From positions 57,927,481 to 57,991,480 of the forward strand of contig CM061236.1 of assembly GCA_030848705.1 (NCBI GenBank): a stretch of 64,000 nt of DNA, read 5' to 3'. Numbering within the stretch: the first letter of the stretch is position 1; each line of letters starts with the position of its first letter. The position numbers were made by a program, and so were the translations under genes. This document shows, in pieces, positions 19,758-30,844 of the stretch. The stretch is from Heracleum sosnowskyi (Eukaryota > Streptophyta > Magnoliopsida > Apiales > Apiaceae). The notes under the pieces were generated by a model. It ran no database searches. It worked only from the letters and a program-made list of their open reading frames with translations, and was not told the DNA's origin.

Positions 19758-22049
19758 CCACACTTGTTGGGTTCCTTTTCCATGCATTTTATTAATTTTA
19801 GCAGCAGGAGACTTTTTGACTTTAGCAGTCCTGACAGGATTTACTCCATCAGGATTTGCTTTGTCAGTATCAGTATTAACAAAAGCATGCTTCACCTTGA
19901 AATTCTTAAGGCTACCATAATTTGCACTATTTTTAAACTTAGGTAAAGGATCATAAAAGTTATAGTACAAATCATGGTATTCTTCACATGTGTAAATAGA
20001 ATGCCATTTACTTCCATAATGAAAACAGGAATTCTGTGGTTTATAAAATACTGATCTATTCCTAACATCAGACCTAGGAATTTCAGTAACCTTCTTTTTA
20101 CTCTTTCTGCAATCAATAGCAAGATGATTAGAGTTACCACAGTTAAAGCAACATTTTCTAGGTGCATTTGGGACATATTTATAACCATTTTCTTTATTAA
20201 TCCCAATTTTACCATTCCTGTTTCTTTTGACACTAGGTTCCTTCTTCTCATCTGTAACTTCACAGATTTTATCCTTGAGTTGTTTCTGAGACAATAAACC
20301 TACATTCTTAGTAACCTTACTCATGACAGGTTTAGACTTAATAATTTTAACACTTTGAACAGAAGTAGATCCCTTTTCAAAAGTTGAATTGGAATCCTTA
20401 CCAAAAACAAAATTAACAGGAGTAATCTTAGATTTGGTTTTGTCTATAACATGTCTATAGGTTTTTGGACTAACTGTCTCATCAACAACAATTTTCTTTT
20501 TCAATTTCTTATCGTCATCTGACTTATACCCTAGACACTCTTTCCAATTCTTAGAGGTATTAATCTCATGAAATTTTCTACCAGAGTCTGTCCAGGTTCT
20601 GATTTTCTCATTAGCATATTCAAGTTCCTTTTCAAGAGCAGTACATTTAAATTTCATCTCTAAGTACATGTGTTTAGCATTATCACATTCTATATGTACT
20701 TTTTGCGTAAAAGAAAATTCAGCTTCTAAATGCTCATTCCCTTTCCTAAGTTCAGACATTTCAGATAAGATTCTAGTATTTTCAGCAGTTTGACTTCTAA
20801 AGCTAATATGCAATGACTTTAGAAAACGTCTTAACTCAGAAGCATTATTAGTATCAAAATCAAAGACAATATTTAGTACCTTATCATCAGGAATAGCGGT
20901 ATCATCAGTATTGACCATTAGGGCATAGTTGAACACCTCAGTATCAGATTCTGAGGAAGAGTCCATCCAGTCCTTGCTTGATATGAGGAGTGCCTTTGTC
21001 TTCTTGCACTCAGTAGCAAAGTGTCCCATACCATTACACTTGTAGCATCTAACCTTTGACTTGTCAAATTTGCTACCATTGCTGTCCTTTTTTATGTATT
21101 TGTCTTTGTTATTATTGAAGGTCCTTTTCTGGAAGTTGTCTTGTCTTCTAGCCTTCCTGAACTTCATCTTTTTGAAGCCTCTGACTATCATAGCAACCAT
21201 CTCTTCCATGTATGAGTCAGAAGAATCATCATCAGTCTTGGCATCAGGATTGCCATCAATATCTGATGATGAATCATCAGGATCTGACTCCACCATTCTT
21301 GATTTCCTTCTAGAGACCTCCACATCTTTTCCTTTTGATTTAGCCTCTACATTCAAAGCAATAGACTTTGCCTTGCTGCTTCTCTTATTCTTTCTCTGTT
21401 GAACTTCAAGATCATGAGTTCTTAGCATTCCATGGACTTCATCAAGAGACACAATGTTGAGATCATACTGATGTCTAATGATCGAGGTTTGAGTATCCCA
21501 TTCTTCTGGTAAAGCTCTCAGAAACTTGGTATTTGAATCTTCAGAAACATATTCCTTGCCAACTAAAGATAGACTATTCAGGAGTGTCAGAAATCTATCA
21601 TATAAATCAGTCAAGCTCTCATCATGTCTAGCATTGAATTGTTCATATTCTTGAATCAAAAGAGCCCTTCTGTTTTTCTTGACAGATGCAGATCCCTGGC
21701 ATTGAGTTTCCAAAGTATCCCAGATTTCTTTTGCAGACTTGCATGCAATCACTCTGTTGGACATGACAGCATCAAGACTATTGTACAGGATATTCTTTAT
21801 CTTTGCCTCCCTGAGTACATGAGCTTTTTCTTCTGGAGTCCATTCACTCTTGGCCTTGACCACATAGTGTTCAGGTACAGTTTTTGTTCGTTCTATAATC
21901 CTGGTAGGAATATATGGTCCATCACGAATCCTGTCCAAATAATCAGGATCCATAGCCTCCAGGTACATCAGCATCTTTACCTTCCATGTTGGATATTCAG
22001 ACTTCTTCAGAATGGGAATTTTCATGCTTTCATACTTGGTTGTCGACAT
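19737..22049 (-). CDS. gag: Element C Gag (770 aa)
   Basis: The start ATG at 22049 opens MSTTKYESMKIPILKKSEYP, similar to A's MSTTQKVGTVKIP; codons upstream of it lie in the primer-site/LTR region and are not taken as coding. The UBN2-type core shows YPTWKVKMLMYLEAMD, ILYNSLDAVMSNRVIAC and IQEYEQFNARHDESL. A first zinc knuckle CYKCNGMGHFATEC is at about 335-348 and a second, CFNCGNSNHLAIDC, at about 634-647. A coiled-coil-like stretch (about 430-510) lies between them. It ends QQVWVPKHSN with TAG at 19737. No internal stop is present although pol is damaged. Confidence 0.9.
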   Translation of the reverse strand: MSTTKYESMKIPILKKSEYPTWKVKMLMYLEAMDPDYLDRIRDGPYIPTRIIERTKTVPEHYVVKAKSEWTPEEKAHVLREAKIKNILYNSLDAVMSNRVIACKSAKEIWDTLETQCQGSASVKKNRRALLIQEYEQFNARHDESLTDLYDRFLTLLNSLSLVGKEYVSEDSNTKFLRALPEEWDTQTSIIRHQYDLNIVSLDEVHGMLRTHDLEVQQRKNKRSSKAKSIALNVEAKSKGKDVEVSRRKSRMVESDPDDSSSDIDGNPDAKTDDDSSDSYMEEMVAMIVRGFKKMKFRKARRQDNFQKRTFNNNKDKYIKKDSNGSKFDKSKVRCYKCNGMGHFATECKKTKALLISSKDWMDSSSESDTEVFNYALMVNTDDTAIPDDKVLNIVFDFDTNNASELRRFLKSLHISFRSQTAENTRILSEMSELRKGNEHLEAEFSFTQKVHIECDNAKHMYLEMKFKCTALEKELEYANEKIRTWTDSGRKFHEINTSKNWKECLGYKSDDDKKLKKKIVVDETVSPKTYRHVIDKTKSKITPVNFVFGKDSNSTFEKGSTSVQSVKIIKSKPVMSKVTKNVGLLSQKQLKDKICEVTDEKKEPSVKRNRNGKIGINKENGYKYVPNAPRKCCFNCGNSNHLAIDCRKSKKKVTEIPRSDVRNRSVFYKPQNSCFHYGSKWHSIYTCEEYHDLYYNFYDPLPKFKNSANYGSLKNFKVKHAFVNTDTDKANPDGVNPVRTAKVKKSPAAKINKMHGKGTQQVWVPKHSN

Positions 22050-22084
22050 CTTAGATCGTATCTGATTCAAATTTAAATCAGTTT

Positions 22085-22096
22085 GCTCTGATACCA
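22085..22096 (-). promoter_or_regulatory. Element C primer binding site
   Basis: The minus strand reads TGGTATCAGAGC, two bases after the LTR edge at 22099. Confidence 0.92.
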
Positions 22097-22098
22097 AT

Positions 22099-22660
22099 TG
22101 TTGCCCAGTAATAAACAATTGTAGAAGGGGGGTTGAATACAATTGTATAAGATTTTCGACTTAATAAATTATGTATCACAAATATGAAAGAATAATAACA
22201 GCTTTATTAAATCTGGTATAAAACTGTTACAAACTCTCTCAAGAAATTCTGATGTTCTTGAGAGCTTCTAGGTTACCAAAAATACTCGAGTGTGTGATCT
22301 ATATAAATCGAAACCTAAACTATGTTTATATACTACACAGCTTCTCTATCAATTACATGATAAGTCCTAATCAATTACAAAGATTGAAACCTATCCTAAA
22401 TTGATAGCTACGTTCCTACAGACCAGGAACCGACAAAATAAACATCCTTATTTAACTAGACTCCAAATATAACTCGAAGTAGAAATCCTGATCAGCTTCC
22501 AGTCCTGATGATCAATCCTGATCCCAGTCCTGATATGAAATCCTGATATCAATCCTGATCCTGACGATCATGCAATCCTGATACTATTCAATATTGATGA
22601 CGTCAGCAATCCTGATCAGTTGAGTCTAGATCCTGACGATCATTGAATCCTGATCTAACA
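22099..22660 (-). repeat. Element C 5' LTR
   Basis: 562 bp. The plus strand runs TGTTGCCCAG to GATCTAACA. A minus-strand TATA box (tatataaac) lies near 22325. The U3 part (22484-22653) holds seven AATCCTGA words on the plus strand. That is the opposite orientation to every copy I found inside the element. D sequence resumes at 22661. Confidence 0.9.
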
Positions 22661-24320
22661 TCCTTTTATTCTATATCGGTCACAACGATATCTCCTCGCT
22701 TAACGAACTATCGTATGAGGTGATACTTATGCTCGATGTGTTTTGCTGCCTTATGTTCTCGTGGTTCCTTCGTATTTGCAACATCACCAGTGTTGTCACA
22801 ATAAATTGTGATATGTCGTGGCAAATCAGGAACTACATCCAAATCCAACAGGAAATTCCGGAACCATACTGCCTCTTTGGCTGCCTCAGAAGTTGCCACA
22901 TATTCGACTTCCATGGTTGAGTCTGCGATGCATTTATGCTTCACACTCCTCCATATTCGCTGTCTTGACATCCATTTGCCAAATCTTATAATCGAGATGA
23001 GCTGCTATAGACAAAAGAATCCGGATTGACTTAAGCATAACTACCAGCGAAAAGGTTTCCTCATAATTGATCCCTTCTTTCCGAGTATACCCTTTTGCAA
23101 CAAGTCTTGCCTTCCAGGCTTTCACATTTTTATCAGATCCTATTTTTCTCTTATAGATCCACTTACATCCAATGGGTTTTACACCTTTGGGTGGTTCTAC
23201 GAGCTCCCAGACTTGATTGGAATACATAGATTCCATCTCAGATTTCATAGCCTTATGCCATCGATCTGCATCCTTATCTTGTAGTGCTTCTTCGTATGTC
23301 CTGGGATCCTCATCATGTTCACTAGAGACTAAGTCCGAAGACTCTCCCAAAAACATAAATCTCTCAGGTTGTTGAACAACCCTCCCACTACGACGAAGCA
23401 CTGGTGCGGTATTAGTGATAGGTTGTGCATTTACTTGTGGTTGTTCTACTTGTACTATCGGCACATTAGGATTATCTGTTCCCGTATCTTACGGCACAAC
23501 AAGTAAATGTACCCGTATCTTGACTAATCGTCAATGAAAGTGACGAAATACTCATAACCACCTCTTGCTTGGATATTCATAGGTCCACATAAATCAGTAT
23601 GAACCAACTCTAACACTTCTTTAGCTCTATTCCCCTTTGCCTTAAAAGGCTTGTTAGTCATTTTACCTTCCAAGTAGGATTCGCATACTGGAAATGGCTC
23701 CACTGTCAATGAGCTTAAAGGCCCGTCTACTACCAGTCTTTGAATCCTCCTCAAGTTAATATGACCTAATCTTAAGTGCCAAAGAAGTGTTTGATTCAAA
23801 CTAAAAGGTTCCTTTCTTTTATTAGTGATAAAAGATGTGTTATTTAATATCCTATGTTGCAGTTGCAGTGCAGGTTGTCGTAGTGCAGGTTGTCTAGGAT
23901 TAATAATGTACAAATTGTCTTGCAATGTACCAGAACATATAACTTGTTTATTTATCATAATAGAAACATTACGATCTAAACAAACATTATAACCATCCAA
24001 AGCAAGTTTAGAAACTGAAATCAAATTCCTTCTAAGAGAAGGTACATAAAGACAATTGTTCAAAACCAAAATCTTATTACAACCAAAAGATAAATTAATG
24101 TATCCCACTGCAACTACTGCTACTTTCGTAGCATCACCCATGAACACATATATCTCGCAATCTCTAAGCATTCTGGATTGCTGGAACCTCTGCATAGAAT
24201 TACAAACATGGTCAGTGGTTCATGTATCTACACACCAAGTGCTCGTAGATATAGCCGCTATAAATGTTTCCGTAACTAGATAATGAGACATACTAGTTTT
24301 GTTCTTCTTAGAAAGAGGAC
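22661..24320 (-). pseudogene. pol: Element D pol remnant
   Basis: Around the protease the frame reads TWCVDT followed by a TGA where the Gly of the D-T-G active site should be (near 24228), then TTDHVCNSMQRFQQ. The GAG-pre-integrase part (LLWHLRLGHINLRRIQRLV) and the first integrase block (VHTDLCGPM) are present. The integrase stops at FIDD (about 23524) and is deleted soon after YIYLL. The RT N-terminus resumes at about 23464 (WHKAMKSEMESMYSNQVWELVEPPKG) and breaks after WQMDVKTAN, so the YVDD core is missing. RNase H (CIADSTMEVEYVA, CDNTGDVANT, HKYHLIR) has a further TAG and is cut by C. Confidence 0.85.
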
Positions 24321-24330
24321 AATCCTGTTT

Positions 24331-25137
24331 CTAGTGACCCGACTGCTTGCATCTGAAACACTTGCCCTTAGGCTCCTTCACATCATTCCGAACTCCCAAT
24401 GGTTTCACAACTTTCTGTTCCTGAGCCTTTTTCTTCTTCTTGCCTTTTGGTTTAGAAGAAGAACCTTTCTCAACCACATTCACTTTAACATTCTGTTGAA
24501 ACAATCCTTCAACTGCCTGAAGCTCTGTCAGAAGTTCCGCAAGACTATACGACCTCTTGTTCATGTTGTAATTCAAGCGGAACTACTCAAAACCTTTGGG
24601 CAAACTCATAAGGATGATATCGATTTGTGTTTCCGCATCAATCTCAGCACAAAGGACCTCCAGTTCATTTATATGAGACATCATTAAAAGAACATGGTTC
24701 CTTAAAAGCGTTCCTTCGGCCATCTGAGTGTTCATTAGAGATTTTATTGCTACTTGCCTAGCAGCCCTATTCTGATCTCCGAAAAGTTCCTTGAGATTAA
24801 AAAGTATATCCCCAGCAGTGGCTATGGTCTTATACTGATGCTAAAAAACACCCGACATTGCTGCCATAATGTAATATCGCGACATCTCATATGCCTTAAT
24901 CCACTTCTTATAATACTCCTTATCCTTATCCGGAGCATCGACAGCAGGCTGATCCGATTTGGGTTCAATAGTACAAAATTTGTACTCCTCGGCAGTCAAC
25001 ACTATGTCCAAATTGTATTTCCATTCAATATAGTTAGGTCCGGTAAGTTTGTTATCCTTAAGTATGGTGAAAAGTGGACTAAAGCCCATTATATCCTGAG
25101 AATCATACATATAACACATAATTAGAATGTCGCACAT
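24331..25137 (-). pseudogene. gag: Element D gag remnant
   Basis: One frame runs from about 25137 through the zinc knuckle region. The N-terminal part has KLTGPNYIEWKYNLDIVLTAE and WIKAYEMSRYYIMAAMSGVF, then a TAG at 24841-24843. The frame continues through a Gag core with another stop near 24579 and the conserved YNMNKRSYSLAELLTELQAVE stretch. A Lys-rich segment leads to the knuckle CFRCKQSGH, which is interrupted by a stop at 24331 and followed by KQDCP. All breaks seen are single nonsense codons, so decay was by point mutation. Confidence 0.8.
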
Positions 25138-26430
25138 AAAAACTTAATACATATAGACTCCTCTAACTATTAATTAAGATTAATGTACTAACACTTAAAC
25201 ACCATAATTATCTGGTACTCCACGATGGGTGACATATATACCACCTATATTTGTTTAAATGTTACTTCGGTCCTATTACTAAATAGTATGCCACGTTAGG
25301 GTGGTCTCTTACTACCTTTCATAGCTAAGCGTATACCATTATTTAAATCTTAAATTGATCCCTTAAATCAGACCTTTCCGTTTGATGTATCAATGGATAA
25401 ATCCCAGATATTTTTGGAGAAGTCACATCGGTCTTGCTGAATACCCAACAACCTAGTCAGAAATATCCATTATCAACATCAATCAAGGAGTGTCCAATTA
25501 GTTTCTTGAGTTCTATGAAACTTGGTATGTCACGTTGGGGTGATCTTACCTTTCAATATTCGTGATTAATTTAAGAAGTTTGTTCTAGTAATATCCTTAA
25601 CACTACCAGACACCATAAATCATACGCCATGATGGGTGACATATATACAATTCATAATTGTCTTAGTGTTAAAGTACATACAAACAATAATGGATGACCA
25701 TGGGACTTAATATCAAATTAAACCCCTCTCTCACTTAGTATTTTACTTGTGAGGATTTTAATCTAGATGCATCGTCCTATGTTATTTCTTCGAAGTCCAC
25801 ATGTATCACAAAGAACAATACATGACATGAAACACATGTAAGGCACATATAATAGAAATAATCAAAACAAGTGGATAATCAATATGTAAAACATATTAAT
25901 AAACCATCCACTATTATGGCCCAAAGAAAATTGCCCGAAAATCATTCGGTGAAAACTTCAGGTTGCTGTTTGGAGGACTAAACGAGCTTGAATGGCCAAA
26001 AATCGTCATGGGTGATAGATTTTCTATCAGTTTTGAAAAGTAGCTCGTTTCCTTTCCGAAAAGATATTACATGCCCTTATCCAACACTGTTTGCAAATTC
26101 TGGACAGTGGCACGGCAGCAGAACCAGCCAGCCAACAGCAGAAATTCTGGGTAGAAAATCAGTTAAAACGCAGCAGAAAATTGTCCTCTTTTCGGCTCCA
26201 AACCATGATTCTTTGCAATCGTAAGCAATACATGGATACACAAATCCAATACCGATTACAAATAAAATAGGGCTAATACAATCTTATTGTAAAACCTATT
26301 CTATTACAACAAATCATAATCTAACTTGAATATTTATCGGATTACAAGATTACAAACCAATAACACAAATCAAAACAACATACACGATCAACCCTCGTGA
26401 TTTACAACGCATAATGAAAATTAAACCCAA
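25138..26430 (-). other. Element D leader (5' untranslated region)
   Basis: About 1.3 kb without a supported ORF. Diverged copies of a phrase of the type ccacgatgggtgacatatatac recur near 25217, 25288, 25525 and 25627, so the leader has an internal repeat structure. Confidence 0.55.
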
Positions 26431-26540
26431 TAAACCACGTGGGATCCAATCGCATAACAAATAACCACGATAAACCACGTGGGATCCAATCGCATAACAA
26501 ATAACCACGATAAACCACGTGGGATCCAATCATATAATTA
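26431..26540. repeat. 40-bp tandem repeat with CACGTG core in the D leader
   Basis: Two full 40-bp units start at 26431 and 26471 and a partial third at 26511. Each opens taaaccacgtgggatccaat. The palindrome CCACGTGG in every unit is a G-box-like core. The array ends about 120 bases from the primer binding site. Confidence 0.9.
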
Positions 26541-26660
26541 TAAAACATGGCCATAATAGTGGATAACAACCTGCATCACAAAATACATACGAGCAACCAC
26601 TATATACATGCATATATAATTACGACATGAACATCATATCATAAAACGCAGAACCCTAGA

Positions 26661-26678
26661 ACCAGGCTCTTGATGCCA
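26661..26678 (-). promoter_or_regulatory. Element D primer binding site (variant)
   Basis: The minus strand reads TGGCATCAAGAGCCTGGT next to the LTR edge. It is a variant of the initiator Met tRNA site. Confidence 0.8.
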
Positions 26679-26680
26679 AT

Positions 26681-27760
26681 TGTTGGAACATACGATATAT
26701 AGGACCGCATTTTATGATATAAATTAAAGAGTTCGAAAAGAAGATTAACCTTAATCGCTACGATGCATGCGATTCAATTCCACGTCTTCTACAGAATTCC
26801 TTGATTCCCTTTGAGCGAAGTGTGGCATTCGATCTCCCAAAGTTTCCTCTCTTCAAAGCCACGAAATTCCAAAACCCTAGCTTCGTGCGGCTGTTCTAGG
26901 TCTCAATTTTGATTTATGTTGTGTGTCTAGCTTTAAAGAGAACGAGAATATATGTAGGCTTCAGTAGGGATCATGGATAATTAGGTCGGGCCTTTCAATG
27001 ACATTCTGAGTCCAGCCCAATGTCATTAAATATTAATTCAATCCACTAAAGAATTAATATTTGCACTACCGTTCCTAATATCACAATTCTTTTATATTTA
27101 ATTTGGCTCCTATATTATTTGCTTATTAAATTCCCCACGTTTAAGATATCGCATGTCCATTAATTGAATTAATCAGTGACAATTAATTTAATTGATATCT
27201 TATTTATCCTTGATCATCCACTCAACCTTATAATTATGTCAGAAATTAATCTGCTTGCAAGTCTTCACATAATTATCTTAATGAGCTTTCAAGAGGACAT
27301 CATCAACCCGAATATTATGAGGACATGGATTCCTTCTGTAATTAATATCCCACGATGCATGCAATGTCATTGCTCAATACATAATATTGTAATTAATAAT
27401 TAATTACATCACATATGAATCAAAGCATGTGCATTGCATACAAGTGTCAATGACTACATCCGGATTAAGAACCTAAGCAATAATAATATCATAGAATCTA
27501 AGTTCTTCTTTATTGTCAGAATAGAAGAGCAATTCTAATATTTTGATCTTGTTCAATATACACAAAGTATACAAGTATTATTCAATAGTCAAGATAAACT
27601 ATTCCCAAATAATACTTCAGTCATTCTAGTGGTTTGTCTAGTACCACTTTGACTGTGAACCTTTATTATATTATCTACAGACACTGATAATCAAATCTTC
27701 TGTTATCCCATTTGATACTAGATTATCCTCAAGCTATACTATATTATTAAAGATGAAACA
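26681..27760 (-). repeat. Element D 5' LTR (right edge estimated)
   Basis: The plus strand starts TGTTGGAACATACGATAT. The right edge is placed at gatgaaaca (sense start TGTTTCATC), about 1080 bp. The partner LTR is not in the window, so this edge is uncertain. Confidence 0.55.
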
Positions 27761-27770
27761 TTAAAAGTTT

Positions 27771-27793
27771 TGGTCGGTCGGTCGGTCGGTCGG
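27771..27793. repeat. GGTC simple repeat
   Basis: (GGTC)n, about five units, just outside the estimated D LTR. Confidence 0.9.
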
Positions 27794-28500
27794 TAAATTA
27801 TTCCCAACCCGGTGGCATACCTTCAAGATTATTAAAGACAACAAGATTCATGATATTGAAATGAAAAGGTTATGTGTCATAGCAAATGTCCCACCATTGT
27901 GGTTACCAAGTCTGCATATTTCAAAGCAAACATCATTGGAAATAAAAGAATCACTGAGAGATCAATTCGATCACATGAACTCAATGTTGCGTGCCTTAAT
28001 TAAGACATTACTAAAGGTAATTAACCTTCTTGTATCGCACAACACACAAGTGACGGCGGCCCATCAGACTTCTATCACACAGATAGATAGTCCTTGTGTC
28101 CCCTATAAATAGGGTTGTTTGTCTCAGTTGGAGTAGAGAAATATAAAAGAATTTTAGAGTCAGAATAACAACCAGGGCCTTTCGATAAGAAACCCCAAAT
28201 ACACGTCTTAGATTGCAATTGAATAGATTCCAAAGGTGTTATTCCAAAAAGAAGAAGAACCACAAAAAGGGAGTATCCACAAATAGTGTTACGTCATAAC
28301 TAGAGTTATCCACCCCTGAAGAATGAAGGAGTTGGAATTCGAATAGCATATTTTCAACAGGCCTCAAAATTTTGAATTAGATATCACAACAACCTCCGAT
28401 ACAATTGCAAACATGATTGATCAAGAATATCAAATATAACGTCAAAAGGTGGAATATATTCACCAACACAAGTTTTTAAAGAAATGTCAAATATTTCATA
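27794..28500. other. Unassigned region with TATA box
   Basis: No gene is recognised. A strong plus-strand TATA context, cccctataaataggg, is at about 28098, so this may be part of an LTR or an old promoter. The 83-codon plus-strand ORF at 27861-28112 has no feature that I recognise. Confidence 0.35.
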
Positions 28501-28838
28501 GAATGGGAAGGTATTGCCAAGGTCTCCACATACGCCTTCTCTGTCGACTTCCTCGATAGCTCGTTCTCCGATTCTACGCCCTTATTTTCCACGTCGTAAA
28601 GTTATCAATATCGTACGTTGTCGCCGACTCGTAATAGTCCTCGAAGATTCTACCGTAGACATCTACAACCGTAAGAAGTTCCATCCATCTCACCACAACC
28701 ATCTTAATCGAATACCCCTATCTTAACTCACTCATTGGTACTACATCCAATAGTCCAACACGAACTCTAAATGAGCTCCGACGTTCCTTATATAACTATA
28801 TACATTCCTTCACACTCTCGTTTCTAGTCTCCCTATAA

Positions 28839-28853
28839 CCAGCTCTGATACCA
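28839..28853 (-). promoter_or_regulatory. Element G primer binding site
   Basis: The plus strand reads ccagctctgatacca; the minus-strand equivalent is TGGTATCAGAGCTGG. It lies three bases from the LTR edge TGTAACGCCCC at 28857. Confidence 0.85.
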
Positions 28854-28856
28854 ACC

Positions 28857-30844
28857 TGTAACGCCCCAAAATCCGGGGTTAGAGGATTTGGTCGTCACAC
28901 TGCACCCTTAATTCAAACCACCTGTTCAATAATAAATCAACACAATAATAATATCTGTGACCCCAACTCTACCAAGAATCTTTAAAGGTTATAGTGCTAG
29001 AAACAAGAATCCAAAATTCCATTACATAAATTTTTTCTTCTTTACAACCACTCTTTACATAAATTCCAAAACACTATTATAACTTCTATGAGAAGTATAC
29101 CAGACAATAACTTAAACAATATAACTTTCAATAGAAAACATCTATATACAAGACCTATCGCTACCTCCAAATACTCTGAGTCAAAATATCTTTACGCTAA
29201 CATCCTTCATCATCTCTGATCAGCTCCGCAGACAACCCTCGCCAATATACCTTCTTACTGGCAGGCTAAAATATATATAAAGAAAACAAGTATGAGCGAA
29301 AGAATTGCTCAGCAAGTGCATTATCAAGTATAATATGAAAAGTTTCCAAAATAAGCTTTGGATTTTCAAATAACAACTTTTGGTTTATACATTCACAATC
29401 TCTACAATTTTCAAATCAATTTTGGTAATTTACCACAATTTATAACTACAATAATATGTAAGAAAATATGAGAATAATATAACTCATACGTCTTCAAGAT
29501 CATGGTTTGTACAAAATACTAGTTTTGTAGATAACAAAATCTATTCACAACATCTCTGAAACCATCACTCTGGAAGGTTAGAATAATCAAGGAGTAAGAA
29601 TGAGCCAACGCGCTCGATCATGAATTATAGAACACACTTCAAGACTTCAACATGGTACCGACTGGATATGCGGTATGAATAAAACTCATATCAAGAATAA
29701 GAACTTAAGTTAGAATTGGATTTCACATTTTATCAAATCAAAGGTTGTGTTGTTGGCCAGCCACGCAACAACCCTGGACTTGCTCAAGGTAAAGTCCTCT
29801 ACGGATCCTAGGCCAATCTGGGCCTAATTTACATCGACCATAAATGGCCCGACCAATAATTGGTCCATTTTTAAAAACATTCCAATTCTATTTTATATAC
29901 GTCAGGTGTCAGCACAAATGACAACCTTACTTCGACAATCAGGTGTCGGAAGAATCGACAACCTTAATACAACAATTGCTGGAAAACTCACGTTCCAGGA
30001 AACAGTTCCATTATGAAGAATCAATAAAGGGATAGCAATATAATCAAGTATCGACGAGATCGACACAACAATGGGGGGTACACATGACAAGTAACAACAT
30101 AATAAACATCGACGAGATCGATGCAACAACTGGGATGATAATGAAGAATAAACAATGACATGCTCAACAAGGTTAAGTCTGATATGAAACAGACAATATG
30201 ATATCAACAGAAAGTGTAACAGATCAATATAGAGCAGGGTTCAAAGAACAGGCTCTAGATGGCCTCAACAATTGACAAGAAAGTCAAATCCGAGTTTAAG
30301 AAAAAATCAAGGTAAGTTTATAATTAGGGAAACTCAAGGCTTGCATAGGTACAAGATGGAGAATTGAATACTTGTAGAACAAGTACCACAACTTCAGAAT
30401 ATCAAAATAACATTTTCATCATAGGGTTCACAAGTTCCCACTCATCTAGGGTTGGCAATATTCCAACCTAATATTTTAAAATCATGACTTTTGAAAGAAA
30501 GCCTTAGTATACGGCCCATAACTATCCTTTCCAACGTTTCAATATAATAAGTATATCTTTCCAATCAATCATAAAAATATGAATCTAAGTTCATAAAGTA
30601 TAAAGGAATACTCGTCAATTTACGAGTTTAAATAAAATACTTGCAGTTCAATGCAAAAGAGTCATCATTAAATTTTTTTAGGAAAAAGTATGCCAATTGC
30701 ATAATAATAATTCAAGGAAATCTCAATCAATTAATAAGCAAGGGTATAAACACTTGCCTCTGGTCCTTAGCTATTTCGTACAACTGAAATAATACGATTC
30801 CTTCCTTATTCTGTCTTATCGCACGATTCTCTATTTTCGTCCTT
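28857..30844 (-). repeat. Element G LTR, downstream (R/U5-side) part
   Basis: It starts tgtaacgccccaaaatccgg on the plus strand, typical of gypsy LTR ends in plants, and runs to the junction with X. It contains repeated short phrases such as atcgacgagatcgac near 30052 and 30108. There is no ORF of note; the 101-codon minus ORF at 29902-30207 is chance. Confidence 0.65.

Larger units (their letters stand above)
13177..22660 (-). mobile_element. Element C: SIRE-like copia element, 3' end truncated
   Basis: Minus-strand order is 5' LTR (22099-22660), primer site, gag, pol, spacer, env-like ORF. The 3' LTR and the last part of the env-like ORF are missing; the sequence changes abruptly near 13177. 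The element was inserted into the RNase H region of D. Point stops in pol and frame breaks in the env-like ORF show it is old and inactive. Its family word AATCCTGA is spread through all parts. Confidence 0.88.
22661..27760 (-). mobile_element. Element D: older, decayed Ty1/copia element of a different lineage
   Basis: Its Gag (KLTGPNYIEWKYNLDIVLTAE) and Pol (GCKWIYKRKIGSD, CDNTGDVANTKEPREHKAAKHIEHKYHLIR) differ clearly from the SIRE-like elements. Minus-strand order is LTR, primer site, long leader, gag, protease, partial integrase, partial RT and partial RNase H, cut by element C at 22661. The gag-to-integrase frame is single but has several nonsense codons, and pol has two large deletions. 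The right edge of the LTR is estimated. Confidence 0.82.

Noticed and set aside
22661..22680. Target duplication for element C
   Set aside because: The 3' LTR of C is missing, so no second copy can be compared.
26431..26540. Possible CRISPR-like array
   Set aside because: The units are adjacent with no unique spacers, the DNA is plant, and it is a plain tandem repeat.
27861..28112. 83-codon ORF near the TATA box at 28098
   Set aside because: The TATA box is at its end rather than upstream, and no family is recognised.
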